Source: Paracoccaceae bacterium (lineage in GTDB: Bacteria; Pseudomonadota; Alphaproteobacteria; Rhodobacterales; Rhodobacteraceae). From it: a DNA stretch of 64,000 nt. Location of the stretch: positions 62,001 to 126,000 of the forward strand of contig JANQRE010000023.1 in the NCBI GenBank assembly GCA_028284705.1, written 5' to 3'. This document shows, one piece after another, positions 18,279-26,598 of the stretch. The position numbers and the translations under genes were made by a program. The notes beneath the pieces were generated by a model. The model did no database searches. It was not told where the DNA came from and saw nothing but the letters and a program-made list of their open reading frames with translations. Every line of letters starts with the position of its first letter. Position 1 is the stretch's first letter.

Positions 18279-19208
18279 ATGACGACCCCTTCCCCACAAA
18301 ACCCCGGAGTGCTCAACTGGGTTCTGCTGCTCAGCCTCAGCGTGATCTGGGGTGCCGCGTTTTTGTCGGTGAGTGTCGCCTTGGAAGGGTTCGGGCCGCT
18401 CACGGTCGCGGGTTTGAGGGTCGGGATCGCGGCGGTGGTTCTGACGCTGCTCGCGCCGCTCTTTGGTCAGGGATTGGGCACCATCCCGTCTGGGCGCGCC
18501 TGGGGCTTTGTCGCAGCTGTCGGGATCGGCGCGACGGCCCTGCCCTTCACGCTTCTGGCCTGGGGCCAACAATTCGTACCCTCGGCCTTTGCGGGCGTTA
18601 CCATGGGCGCGGTGCCGCTGATCGTGCTGCCCTTGGTCTATCTGTTTTCCCCGGAAGAGGGCATCGGGCCGCGGCGGATCATCGGCATGGGGCTGGGCTT
18701 TATCGGCTTGGTGCTGTTGATCGGCCCGGGTGGTGAGGACAGCGCGGAAGGACCGAATGTGTTCCTTGGCAAGCTGGCCTTCTTGGGGTCGGCGGCCTGT
18801 TATGCGGTGGGTTCGGTTGTCACGAGGCGGGCGCCGAAAATGCCGCCCTTGGCCTTCGCGGCGGGCGGGCTGATTTGCGGATCGGCGGTGCTGATGCCCA
18901 TCGCGGTGCTGAGCGAGGGCGTGCCCGAGAGCTGGCCGCTGCGGCCCACAACCGGGTTGCTTTACGCAGCACTTTTGCCCACGGCTGTTGCGGCAGTGAT
19001 CCGGGTGCGGATCATCACCACCGCCGGGTCGCTCTTCATGTCGATTGTCAGCTATCTCGTGCCGGTCTGGTCGGTGATCCTCGGCATCCTGCTTTTAGGC
19101 GAGGAGCTGCCCGCGAACCTCTTTCTCGGCCTCGGGCTGATCCTCGCCGGGATCGGGCTCAGCCAGTGGCGCAGCATCGCGGGGGCGTTTCGCGCGAAGG
19201 AAAGCTGA
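18279..19208 (+). CDS. EamA-family (DMT) transporter, second of tandem pair
   Basis: A 309-residue inner-membrane transporter paralogous to the preceding gene: VIWGAAFLSVSVALEGFGPL here against LIWGASFLSITIALESVGPL there, and LLAWGQQFVPSAFAGVTMG against LLGWGQQSVASAFAGVTMA. About ten membrane segments form two EamA domains. GAGGGG before the ATG is a good ribosome site. The 70-base gap from the first copy has no visible terminator, so they may be co-transcribed. The substrate is unknown. Confidence 0.9.
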   Translation: MTTPSPQNPGVLNWVLLLSLSVIWGAAFLSVSVALEGFGPLTVAGLRVGIAAVVLTLLAPLFGQGLGTIPSGRAWGFVAAVGIGATALPFTLLAWGQQFVPSAFAGVTMGAVPLIVLPLVYLFSPEEGIGPRRIIGMGLGFIGLVLLIGPGGEDSAEGPNVFLGKLAFLGSAACYAVGSVVTRRAPKMPPLAFAAGGLICGSAVLMPIAVLSEGVPESWPLRPTTGLLYAALLPTAVAAVIRVRIITTAGSLFMSIVSYLVPVWSVILGILLLGEELPANLFLGLGLILAGIGLSQWRSIAGAFRAKES

Positions 19209-19255
19209 CGGGCGGCGAATTTCGCGCTAGGCTGCCTGCGGGGAGGACAACTGCC

Positions 19256-19840
19256 ATGAACCGACGCGATATCACCGCCATGCTGGCCAGCGCCGCCGCT
19301 TTTGGATTGAGCGCGCCTGCGCTTGCGACAACGGCGAGCAAGGAGCTGGATGAGAACAAGAACTTTGAGCTTGAAGACCGTCCGATGCAGTTCAAGCTCA
19401 ACGGGCGTCCGGTGAGGATCGAGTGGCTTTTGCTGTTCAACATTGACCGGGTGCTTGGCATCCGCATCCCGCAAAAGGTGAAACATTTCAATGAGAAGCG
19501 CGTTAATCTGTCAAAGGTTCCGATTATCGGTGGGCTGACGCGCAAACCTCTGAGCGGCACGGTGTTTGCCAATAGTGGAACTCTCGGCCCGGTGCACAAG
19601 AGCGGCAATATTCTGGCGGCGTTTCCGGATGTGAAGGTCGATTTTCCTGAGGCACCCGCGGCTTTTGTGCCGATCCCCTACCCGAATGTGGAGACCTCCC
19701 TCAGCCCGGGCGGGAAATTTGGCACAACCAAGGTCAAAGAAACGGACGCGCGCAAGATAAGATCGGCGCCCAAGTTCGGGAACCTGCATGTCGTGGACGG
19801 ATCGGTGGTCTTTGGTATGCCCGGTGTGGCCCTGGACTGA
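19256..19840 (+). CDS. Secreted protein of unknown function
   Basis: A 194-residue protein I do not recognise. The N-terminus (MNRRDITAMLASAAAFGLSAPALA) looks like a signal peptide with a probable cleavage site after ALA near residue 24; twin arginines are present but without the rest of a Tat motif. The mature part is basic and rich in Lys, Pro and Gly, with no cysteine. The start at 19256 is chosen for its GGGGAGGA ribosome site; the frame is open well upstream, overlapping the EamA gene. It is 47 bases after that gene and could share its transcript. Confidence 0.65.
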   Translation: MNRRDITAMLASAAAFGLSAPALATTASKELDENKNFELEDRPMQFKLNGRPVRIEWLLLFNIDRVLGIRIPQKVKHFNEKRVNLSKVPIIGGLTRKPLSGTVFANSGTLGPVHKSGNILAAFPDVKVDFPEAPAAFVPIPYPNVETSLSPGGKFGTTKVKETDARKIRSAPKFGNLHVVDGSVVFGMPGVALD

Positions 19841-19944
19841 CCCCAAGCAGAAATCGGTAAATCTGAATCACTTAACGCTGCCTGAAATCAAAGATTTCAA
19901 CGCGTCAAGCGATACATCCTGTTGCAGGTTAAACCGATTTCGCT

Positions 19945-21285
19945 CTAAATCGCTGCCTCAACCGCGGCGACGACCTCATCGACCACCGCGCCCAGCATCG
20001 CCTCGTCGCTGCATTCGGCCATCACGCGGATGAGCGGCTCGGTGCCGGATTTGCGGATCAGCAAGCGGCCTGAGCCGTTGAGACGATCTTCCGCCTGCGC
20101 GATGGCGGATTTCACCGATGGCACTTCGAGCGGGGTCTGCCCGACCTCGTAGCGCACGTTTTTCAGAAGCTGCGGGCAGCGTTCGAACTGATGGATCAGC
20201 GCGCTGGCAGGCTTGCCGGAACGCACCATTTCGCCGAGGAATTGCAAGCCGGCCATCAGACCGTCCCCGGTAGTGGCATTGTCGGTCATGACGATGTGAC
20301 CGGATTGCTCACCGCCCAGATTGTAGCCGCCGCGACGCATCTCCTCGACCACGTAGCGGTCGCCCACGGCGGTGCGTTTCAGGGAAATGCCTTTGCTTTC
20401 AAGGTGCTGTTCGAGCCCGAGATTGGACATGACGGTGGCGACCAGCGTGTTGTGGTTGAGCCGCCCCTCTTCCGCCCAACGGGTGGCGAAAAGCGCCATG
20501 AGTTGATCGCCATCGGCCACTTGACCATGCTCGTCCAGCACCATCACGCGGTCCGCGTCACCATCGAGGCAAATGCCCATATGGGCCCCATGGGTCACGA
20601 CAAATTCAGCCGCCAGCCGAGTGTCAGTGGAGCCGCAGCCCTCGTTGATATTGAAGCCGTTGGGATTGGTCCCGACGGCGATGACCTCGGCGCCTAGTTC
20701 CCACAAGACCTGCGGCGCGGCGCGGTAACTGGCGCCATTGGCACAATCGACGACGATTTTGAGACCATCGAGGCGCAAGCCGTTAGGAAAACTTGCCTTG
20801 GCGCGCTCCACATAGCGCCCGACCGCGTCGTCGATCCGCTTCGCGCGGCCGATATTTTGCGGCTGCGCGGGGGTGATCTCGCCTTCCAGAAGTTCCTCGA
20901 TGGCCAGTTCCGCCTCATCGGAGAGCTTGTACCCATCCGGGCCGAAGAACTTGATTCCATTGTCATAATGCGGGTTGTGGGAGGCAGAAATCATCACGCC
21001 AAGATCGGCGCGCATGGATTTCGTCAGGATGCCGACGGCAGGTGTCGGCACGGGGCCGAGCAGGAACACATTCATCCCCGTCGAGGTCAGACCCGCGGTC
21101 AGCGCGTTTTCGATCATGTAGCCAGACAGGCGCGTATCTTTGCCGATCACCACACGGTGCTCATTGCCATCGCGGCGGAAATAGCGCCCAGCGGCGGCGC
21201 CCAGTTTCAGTGCCATCTCGGCGGTCATCGGGTAGCTATTGGCCTGACCGCGCACACCATCCGTGCCGAAGAATTTGCGTGCCAT
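19945..21285 (-). CDS. glmM: Phosphoglucosamine mutase
   Basis: A 446-residue phosphohexomutase converting glucosamine-6-phosphate to glucosamine-1-phosphate for UDP-GlcNAc, peptidoglycan and LPS synthesis. It begins with the typical [13 protein letters not shown]. The phosphoserine loop is [16 protein letters not shown] (near residue 100), the Mg2+ site DGDADR, and the C-terminal phosphate-binding loop [12 protein letters not shown]. It is last in a probable folB-folP-glmM operon, 33 bases after folP, an arrangement also known in other proteobacteria. Confidence 0.97.
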   Translation of the reverse strand: MARKFFGTDGVRGQANSYPMTAEMALKLGAAAGRYFRRDGNEHRVVIGKDTRLSGYMIENALTAGLTSTGMNVFLLGPVPTPAVGILTKSMRADLGVMISASHNPHYDNGIKFFGPDGYKLSDEAELAIEELLEGEITPAQPQNIGRAKRIDDAVGRYVERAKASFPNGLRLDGLKIVVDCANGASYRAAPQVLWELGAEVIAVGTNPNGFNINEGCGSTDTRLAAEFVVTHGAHMGICLDGDADRVMVLDEHGQVADGDQLMALFATRWAEEGRLNHNTLVATVMSNLGLEQHLESKGISLKRTAVGDRYVVEEMRRGGYNLGGEQSGHIVMTDNATTGDGLMAGLQFLGEMVRSGKPASALIHQFERCPQLLKNVRYEVGQTPLEVPSVKSAIAQAEDRLNGSGRLLIRKSGTEPLIRVMAECSDEAMLGAVVDEVVAAVEAAI

Positions 21286-21318
21286 AACGGTTTACCCCGC
21301 AGTTGTTTCCACCCGATC

Positions 21319-22152
21319 TCAGGCCTCGTCGCGCAGTGCGCGCCACATGGCCAGTGCCTCAGCGTGGGGTTTTATATCATGGGCGCGGATGATCTGAACA
21401 CCCTGCGAAAACGCTGTGAGCGCTACTGTGACCGATCCGATCACCCGATCGGCGGGGTCTTGCACATCCGTGATCACGCCGATGAAATTTTTCCGCGAAA
21501 CGCCAAGCAAAACGGGGCATCCAAGGTCGTGGAACGCCGAAAGATTGCGAATAAGGCTTAAATTGTGATCGAGGGTTTTGCCGAAGCCGATGCCGGGGTC
21601 GATAATGATCTTGTCGCGGGCGATGCCGGCGGCTGTGGCGGTCTCGATGCGCGATTTGAGATAGGCGTGGACCTCCTGCACAACGTTGCCGTAACTGGGG
21701 TTCTTCTGCATCACCTCGGGCGTACCTTGGGCGTGCATCAGGCAAATCGGTGTGCCAGATTGTGCTGCGATATCAGCGAGTTCCGGATCGAAGCTCAAAG
21801 CCGAGACATCGTTGATCATGGCTGCCCCGGCGGCGAGCGCCGCCTTGGCAACGGCGGCTTTGCGGGTGTCGATGGAGATCGGCGTGGTGACCCCTGCCGT
21901 ACGCAGGGCGTCGATAATGGGGGCTGTGCGGTCGATCTCTTCCGCGATGGACACCTCCGCAGCACCGGGTCGTGTGCTTTCGCCGCCAATATCGAGGATG
22001 TCAGCACCCTCGGAAATCATTTTCCGAGCGTGGTAAATGGCTTGCGTGACAGAGTTGAACTTCCCACCATCGGAGAAACTGTCCGGCGTCACGTTCAGCA
22101 CCCCCATCAAGGCGGGGGTCGGCAGGTTCAAGAACGCCAGAGGTTTGCTCAT
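21319..22152 (-). CDS. folP: Dihydropteroate synthase
   Basis: A 277-residue TIM-barrel enzyme joining p-aminobenzoate to hydroxymethyl-dihydropterin diphosphate in folate synthesis; sulfonamide target. Signatures are LMGVLNVTPDSFSDGG near the N-terminus, DIGGESTRPGA, and IIIDPGIGFGKT. The ATG has GAGG upstream and begins 4 bases after the folB stop. glmM follows. The pairing with folB places two folate steps in one transcript. Confidence 0.97.
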   Translation of the reverse strand: MSKPLAFLNLPTPALMGVLNVTPDSFSDGGKFNSVTQAIYHARKMISEGADILDIGGESTRPGAAEVSIAEEIDRTAPIIDALRTAGVTTPISIDTRKAAVAKAALAAGAAMINDVSALSFDPELADIAAQSGTPICLMHAQGTPEVMQKNPSYGNVVQEVHAYLKSRIETATAAGIARDKIIIDPGIGFGKTLDHNLSLIRNLSAFHDLGCPVLLGVSRKNFIGVITDVQDPADRVIGSVTVALTAFSQGVQIIRAHDIKPHAEALAMWRALRDEA

Positions 22153-22156
22153 CGCC

Positions 22157-23083
22157 TCAGCAAATCGGCTTCAAGACCGGCGCATCCAGGGCCTCGCGCA
22201 GAGAGAGCACCTGCCCCGGCCCGTCCTCCACGGCCCCGATGGAGAGCCGCGCTTTGGCCTCGAAACTGGCGGCGAACCAACGGGTCAGTTCGGCAGCGTT
22301 CATCTCCTCAAAATCCGGCTGGTCGATTGCATCGAGCACGATTTTCGAGGGCGCCCAGACGCTGATCTGGCCCTGTTTCATCGCCCAATCAAGCTCGGTA
22401 CGGGTGCCGACAACCACACAGCGGCGATCACGCCCGGCCAGAACCCAGGCATTTTGCTCAATCGCCAGCAGGTCGATGCGGCGTTGCGCTGCCGGGTGCG
22501 CCGCTTGCGGGGCCGTGATTTCAGGTGCCGCAACGCAGAGGATCAGCGGCAATTCGGCGGCTTCGAGACGGTCGAGGAGCCGCGGCAAGGCTGGATCGGC
22601 GATCACATCATTGCCGAGATAGACCACCCAAGGATGCGGCAGGTCCTGCTCCGGGGGAACGTCGATCATATCGCGGTCGCGGACGATCTCGACCCCCAAA
22701 GCGCCCGGGCCGCGATCCAATTTCTCAATACGCACGAAAACGCGGGCAGCGCGATCATCGGCGAGAATGTCTTCGGCCACGCGTTCGGCGAGGGTTTCGA
22801 GCAGGTTCAGCCGCTCCTCGGACAATTCGCGATCAATCGCCTCGGTGATCCGGTCATAGGAAAGGATTTTGTCCACATCATCGTCGAGTCCGCGCGGGAT
22901 CTGCACCTCAACCACCACGTTGAAACAGAGGCGTTGTGTGATGCCACGCTCGGCCTGAAAGGCGCCGATCTCCACCTCGCGGATGTGGTCGCGCAGTGAG
23001 ATACGGTCGAGCGGATCGGGGCCCGCGGTCGCCTCGGCACGCTCGGAAGGATGGGCAAAAGCCAAACGGATATCGCTGGACAT
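22157..23083 (-). CDS. folB: Dihydroneopterin aldolase with extra C-terminal domain
   Basis: A 308-residue protein. Residues about 25-130 form a FolB-like tunnelling-fold domain (HIREVEIGAFQAERGITQRL, LSYDRITEAIDRELSEERL, LLETLAERVAEDIL, FVRIEKLDRGPGALGVEI), which should cleave dihydroneopterin in folate synthesis. Typical FolB is about 120 residues, so about 170 residues remain. That part reads like a second alpha/beta domain (LPHPWVVYLGNDVI, CVVVGTRTELDWAM) of unknown role. It is first in the operon with folP and glmM. Confidence 0.88.
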   Translation of the reverse strand: MSSDIRLAFAHPSERAEATAGPDPLDRISLRDHIREVEIGAFQAERGITQRLCFNVVVEVQIPRGLDDDVDKILSYDRITEAIDRELSEERLNLLETLAERVAEDILADDRAARVFVRIEKLDRGPGALGVEIVRDRDMIDVPPEQDLPHPWVVYLGNDVIADPALPRLLDRLEAAELPLILCVAAPEITAPQAAHPAAQRRIDLLAIEQNAWVLAGRDRRCVVVGTRTELDWAMKQGQISVWAPSKIVLDAIDQPDFEEMNAAELTRWFAASFEAKARLSIGAVEDGPGQVLSLREALDAPVLKPIC

Positions 23084-23168
23084 ATCTGGGCCGTCTCGTC
23101 GTTTCGTCGCGCCAGATTAGCAGGTCGGGTTGCGCCCGTCCTGCCGAAAACGTCACCTCAGCGGTCGA

Positions 23169-23810
23169 TCAGGACGGTCTGTAGAAGATATGCACGCCGT
23201 GCCGTGCGGTCTGGCGGAATTGACGCGCCCAGCGGGGACGCACAGCCGTCGTGTGGTAGTAAGTCGCCCCGCCCGCGAGGTTGCGCGGTGCGCCGTCGAG
23301 CATCATGCGCGCCACTTTGCCGACGCGGGTCCATGCGGCAGGTTCACGGATCGCTTCTGGGTGACCATCGCAGGTGTAGGTGAACTGGCACTGATAGCGC
23401 TTGCCGGTGCCCTGGTTGATCACGCCACAGACGGTGTTCGGGAAACGCGACGAGGAGACGCGGTTCAAGATTACTTCGGCGACAGCGATCTGGCCGCGCA
23501 CGGTCTCACCGCGGGCCTCGAAATAAAGCGCCTCGGTCAGGCAGCGCCATTGCGCTCCGCCGGAAGCTTTCGGACGCGCCGCGAGTGCCGCAGCGCTATA
23601 GGTCAGCTTGCCACCACCGGTCGCGGCCCCTTCAGGCGATTTGGCAATCGCGCGCAAGCGCTTTTCCGGGATGCCATTGAACGCCGCGCGGTCGGCGCGC
23701 AGCAATTGTTTCAGCGAGGTCGTGTAGGTCGCACCATCGGCGGCCACGAAACTCGGGACGGACAGGGCCAGCGCCGCGCCAAGCACGGAGGCCGTTAAAA
23801 TTTTACGCAT
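23169..23810 (-). CDS. SleB-family cell wall hydrolase, exported
   Basis: A 213-residue exported protein. A signal peptide (about residues 1-24, ending near SFVAADG) is followed by a linker and a C-terminal hydrolase_2 (SleB-type) domain with [20 protein letters not shown], whose glutamate is the expected catalytic residue, then [16 protein letters not shown] and a C-terminal [12 protein letters not shown]. It probably cleaves peptidoglycan in the periplasm. The start at 23810 removes 17 unconserved residues. It stands alone between folB and the PPDK-like gene. Confidence 0.88.
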   Translation of the reverse strand: MRKILTASVLGAALALSVPSFVAADGATYTTSLKQLLRADRAAFNGIPEKRLRAIAKSPEGAATGGGKLTYSAAALAARPKASGGAQWRCLTEALYFEARGETVRGQIAVAEVILNRVSSSRFPNTVCGVINQGTGKRYQCQFTYTCDGHPEAIREPAAWTRVGKVARMMLDGAPRNLAGGATYYHTTAVRPRWARQFRQTARHGVHIFYRPS

Positions 23811-23948
23811 TTGGACTGCCCCCCAGGGCAACAGAGTCGTCGTCTTAATCGAAGCGGGCATATAACGCTGTGGAAAAGAGCGGTCTAGGGTGTGGGTAAA
23901 AGGGTCGCAGGTTGAGCAGTGCCGCGACCTCTATCTAGCGGTCACGGA

Positions 23949-26546
23949 TCAGTCGGGCACAATATCCCGATCATCCTCAAACCCGGTCGAGAGGTCACTA
24001 TCCCCAGGGTCGCGAATCGCCAGCTGTGCGGCAGCCAGGCGCGCAATGGGCACCCGATAGGGCGAACAGGAGACATAACCGATGCCGATATCGCGGCAGA
24101 AGGCGATGCTGTCAGGGTCGCCACCATGTTCCCCGCAGACCGACAGCGTGAGGCGAGAGCGTACCTGTCGCCCCCGCGCGCAAGCCAGTTTCAGAAGCTC
24201 CCCCACCCCGTCCTGATCGAGCGCATGGAACGGGTCTTCGACGAACACACCCTTGTTGACGTAATCCGACATGAACCGCCCGGCATCGTCACGGCTGAGC
24301 CCATAGGTCATCTGCGTCAGGTCATTCGTGCCGAAGCTGAGGAACGAGGCATGGGTCGCGATGTCTCCAGCGCGAAGCGCCGCGCGAGGCGTCTCCACCA
24401 TGACGCCGAGCTTGTAGTAGAAGTGCGCGCCGGTCTCTGCGGCGACATCCGCCGCCACTGAGTCGATGCGGGATTTCACCAGCTCGACTTCGCGCTTAGC
24501 GGAAACCAGCGGGATCATGATCTCAGGCACCACGGCCTCAACCCCGTCTTGCTGGCTTTGCACCACGGCCTCAAAAATGGCGCGGGCTTGCATGTCGTAT
24601 ATCTCGGGCACGGTGATCCCGAGGCGCACGCCGCGCATGCCCAACATCGGGTTGAATTCCGAAAGGTTCTCGATGCGATGCTGCACCGCTTTCGCGCTCA
24701 GCCCCATGGCCTCTGCCATCTCGCGGATGCCGGAGCGGCTGGAGGGCAGAAACTCGTGCAACGGCGGGTCGAAAAGGCGCAAGCAGACGGGTTTGCCGGC
24801 CATGATCTCAAAAAGCTCGCAGAAATCTTCCCGCTGCATCGGAAGCAGACGGTCAAGTGCTGCGCGGCGGTCTTCGACCTCATTGGCAAAGATGGCCTCG
24901 CGCAAGACGATCAGGCGATCCTCGGCGAAGAACATATGCTCCGTGCGGCAGAGGCCGATGCCTTCCGCTTTGAACATCGCGGCAACCTCCGCGTCGGCGG
25001 GCGTGTCGGCATTTGCGCGCACACCGAGGTCGCGATACTCGTCCGCCCAATCCATCAGCGTCTGGAACGTGCCGCCGATCCCGGCTTCAAGAAGCGGCAC
25101 AGCGCCAGCGAGCGCTTCGCCGCGCGTCCCATCAAGCGAAATCACGTCGCCCTCAGAGAACACCCGGCCATCGCGCGTGGTGATCTTGCGGCCCTTGGTG
25201 TCGATCTCGAGGTCGGAGGCGCCAGCGACACAAGGTAAACCCAGCCCGCGCGCGATCACGGCGGCATGGCTCGTGGTGCCACCGCGTTCGGTCAGAATGC
25301 CACGCGCCGCATGCATCCCGCGGATGTCTTCCGGGCTGGTTTCGCGGCGCACGAGGATGCAGGCCTCGCCCTGGCTTTGCGCGGTCTGCGCGGCGGCAGC
25401 GTTGAAGACAAGCTTGCCAGTGGCCGCGCCCGGAGAGGCCGCGACGCCCACGGAAATCACATCGCGCTTGGCGTCCGGGGCGACCTGTTGGTGCAAGAGT
25501 TCGGGCACCGATTTCGGATTCACCCGGGCCACGGCTTCCGGTTTGGAGATCACCTCGTCCTGCGCCAAAGCGGTGACAATCGCGATCTCGGCGCGGGCCG
25601 AGCGCGGCGTGCGCACCGCATCGAGCACATGCAACTCACCGCCCGAGATGGTGAATTCGATCTGCATCTCCTCGCGCAGACCTTTGCGGGCAATCGCGCC
25701 GTAGTCTTGCAGTTTCTCGAACGCCTCGGGGCTGGCCTCTTCCAGCGACGGTCCCCGATCATCACGGGTCAGATACATCGCCTCGCCATTCGCGCTGAGC
25801 GCATCGCGGCCCTGGCTCTGGCGTTTGTAGCGACCGACTTCCTGGGGGTCACCGCTGTCGGAATTTACGAACTGGATGACGCCCGCGCCGCTTTCGCCCT
25901 TGCCAAGCCCGAAGGCCATGCGCTGCACCACCAAGCCAAGCCCTGCATCCTCCGGCGCGCCTTTCGACATGCGCAGGAGCCGCGCGGTCGTGCCTTCCCA
26001 GGCCTTCGACATGGATTTCAGCACATCGAGCAACTGCGCTTCGATCTCTTGCGGGAAGGCCTCATCCATCTCGGTCTCATAGGCCTCAAGCGCGCGCTCT
26101 GACGTCAGATCGGGGATGTCGAAAATCTCGTCATCGAGGCGCGCGACATCGAGCGCGAAGCTCTTGATGAAGCGCAGATGCAGGGCCGCGGCGGCCTCGG
26201 CACCGAGGATCGAGGCGAAATAGGCCTCGTTGGCGCGGTTCATGCCGATATTGAGGATCGAGCCCGGACCGCCCCACTGCGCCTCAATCGGCGAGGCGCG
26301 GACGGAGATCACGGGCCAGGACCCAAAGGGCTCCAGCAGCTCTTTCATATCCGGGCGCTGACCGCCGGCGATGGCTTTGACCAGCGGGACCGAGAGCGCG
26401 ACCGTGTCCGGGACCGGCAGGCCGAGCCGGATCAGGCGCTGCAGGCATTTCGCCCGCTCGCCATGCATCCGTCGCTGGATGGGTGCTGTCTCGGTGATCA
26501 GCTCAGAGTTGACACGGTCCAACATACTGCACTGCAGCATAGACAT
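23949..26546 (-). CDS. Pyruvate phosphate dikinase-like PEP-utilising enzyme
   Basis: An 865-residue protein with the layout of pyruvate phosphate dikinase: N-terminal ATP-grasp-like half, central phosphohistidine domain (GGTTSHAAVIARGLGLPCV), and a C-terminal PEP/pyruvate TIM barrel (FGTNDLTQMTYGLSRDDAGR, catalytic Cys in CGEHGGDP). The C-terminal chemistry looks intact. The N-terminal half is diverged: the usual GGKGANL and SMPGMMDT motifs read HGERAKCL and QWGGPGSILN, and the LQTR region reads LDAVRT. It may therefore not use ATP as PPDK does. It lies 52 bases after glyS, on the same strand. Confidence 0.8.
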   Translation of the reverse strand: MSMLQCSMLDRVNSELITETAPIQRRMHGERAKCLQRLIRLGLPVPDTVALSVPLVKAIAGGQRPDMKELLEPFGSWPVISVRASPIEAQWGGPGSILNIGMNRANEAYFASILGAEAAAALHLRFIKSFALDVARLDDEIFDIPDLTSERALEAYETEMDEAFPQEIEAQLLDVLKSMSKAWEGTTARLLRMSKGAPEDAGLGLVVQRMAFGLGKGESGAGVIQFVNSDSGDPQEVGRYKRQSQGRDALSANGEAMYLTRDDRGPSLEEASPEAFEKLQDYGAIARKGLREEMQIEFTISGGELHVLDAVRTPRSARAEIAIVTALAQDEVISKPEAVARVNPKSVPELLHQQVAPDAKRDVISVGVAASPGAATGKLVFNAAAAQTAQSQGEACILVRRETSPEDIRGMHAARGILTERGGTTSHAAVIARGLGLPCVAGASDLEIDTKGRKITTRDGRVFSEGDVISLDGTRGEALAGAVPLLEAGIGGTFQTLMDWADEYRDLGVRANADTPADAEVAAMFKAEGIGLCRTEHMFFAEDRLIVLREAIFANEVEDRRAALDRLLPMQREDFCELFEIMAGKPVCLRLFDPPLHEFLPSSRSGIREMAEAMGLSAKAVQHRIENLSEFNPMLGMRGVRLGITVPEIYDMQARAIFEAVVQSQQDGVEAVVPEIMIPLVSAKREVELVKSRIDSVAADVAAETGAHFYYKLGVMVETPRAALRAGDIATHASFLSFGTNDLTQMTYGLSRDDAGRFMSDYVNKGVFVEDPFHALDQDGVGELLKLACARGRQVRSRLTLSVCGEHGGDPDSIAFCRDIGIGYVSCSPYRVPIARLAAAQLAIRDPGDSDLSTGFEDDRDIVPD

Positions 26547-26598
26547 ATGCGAGTGTCATTCAACTGTGACAAAACAGTTAATGACGAAGCGTAACCGA

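Noticed and set aside
19882-19898. Perfect TGAAATC-AAA-GATTTCA inverted repeat between the secreted protein gene and glmM
   Set aside because: Located between convergent genes with no T-run and AT-rich stem. It could contribute to termination but is too weak to call.
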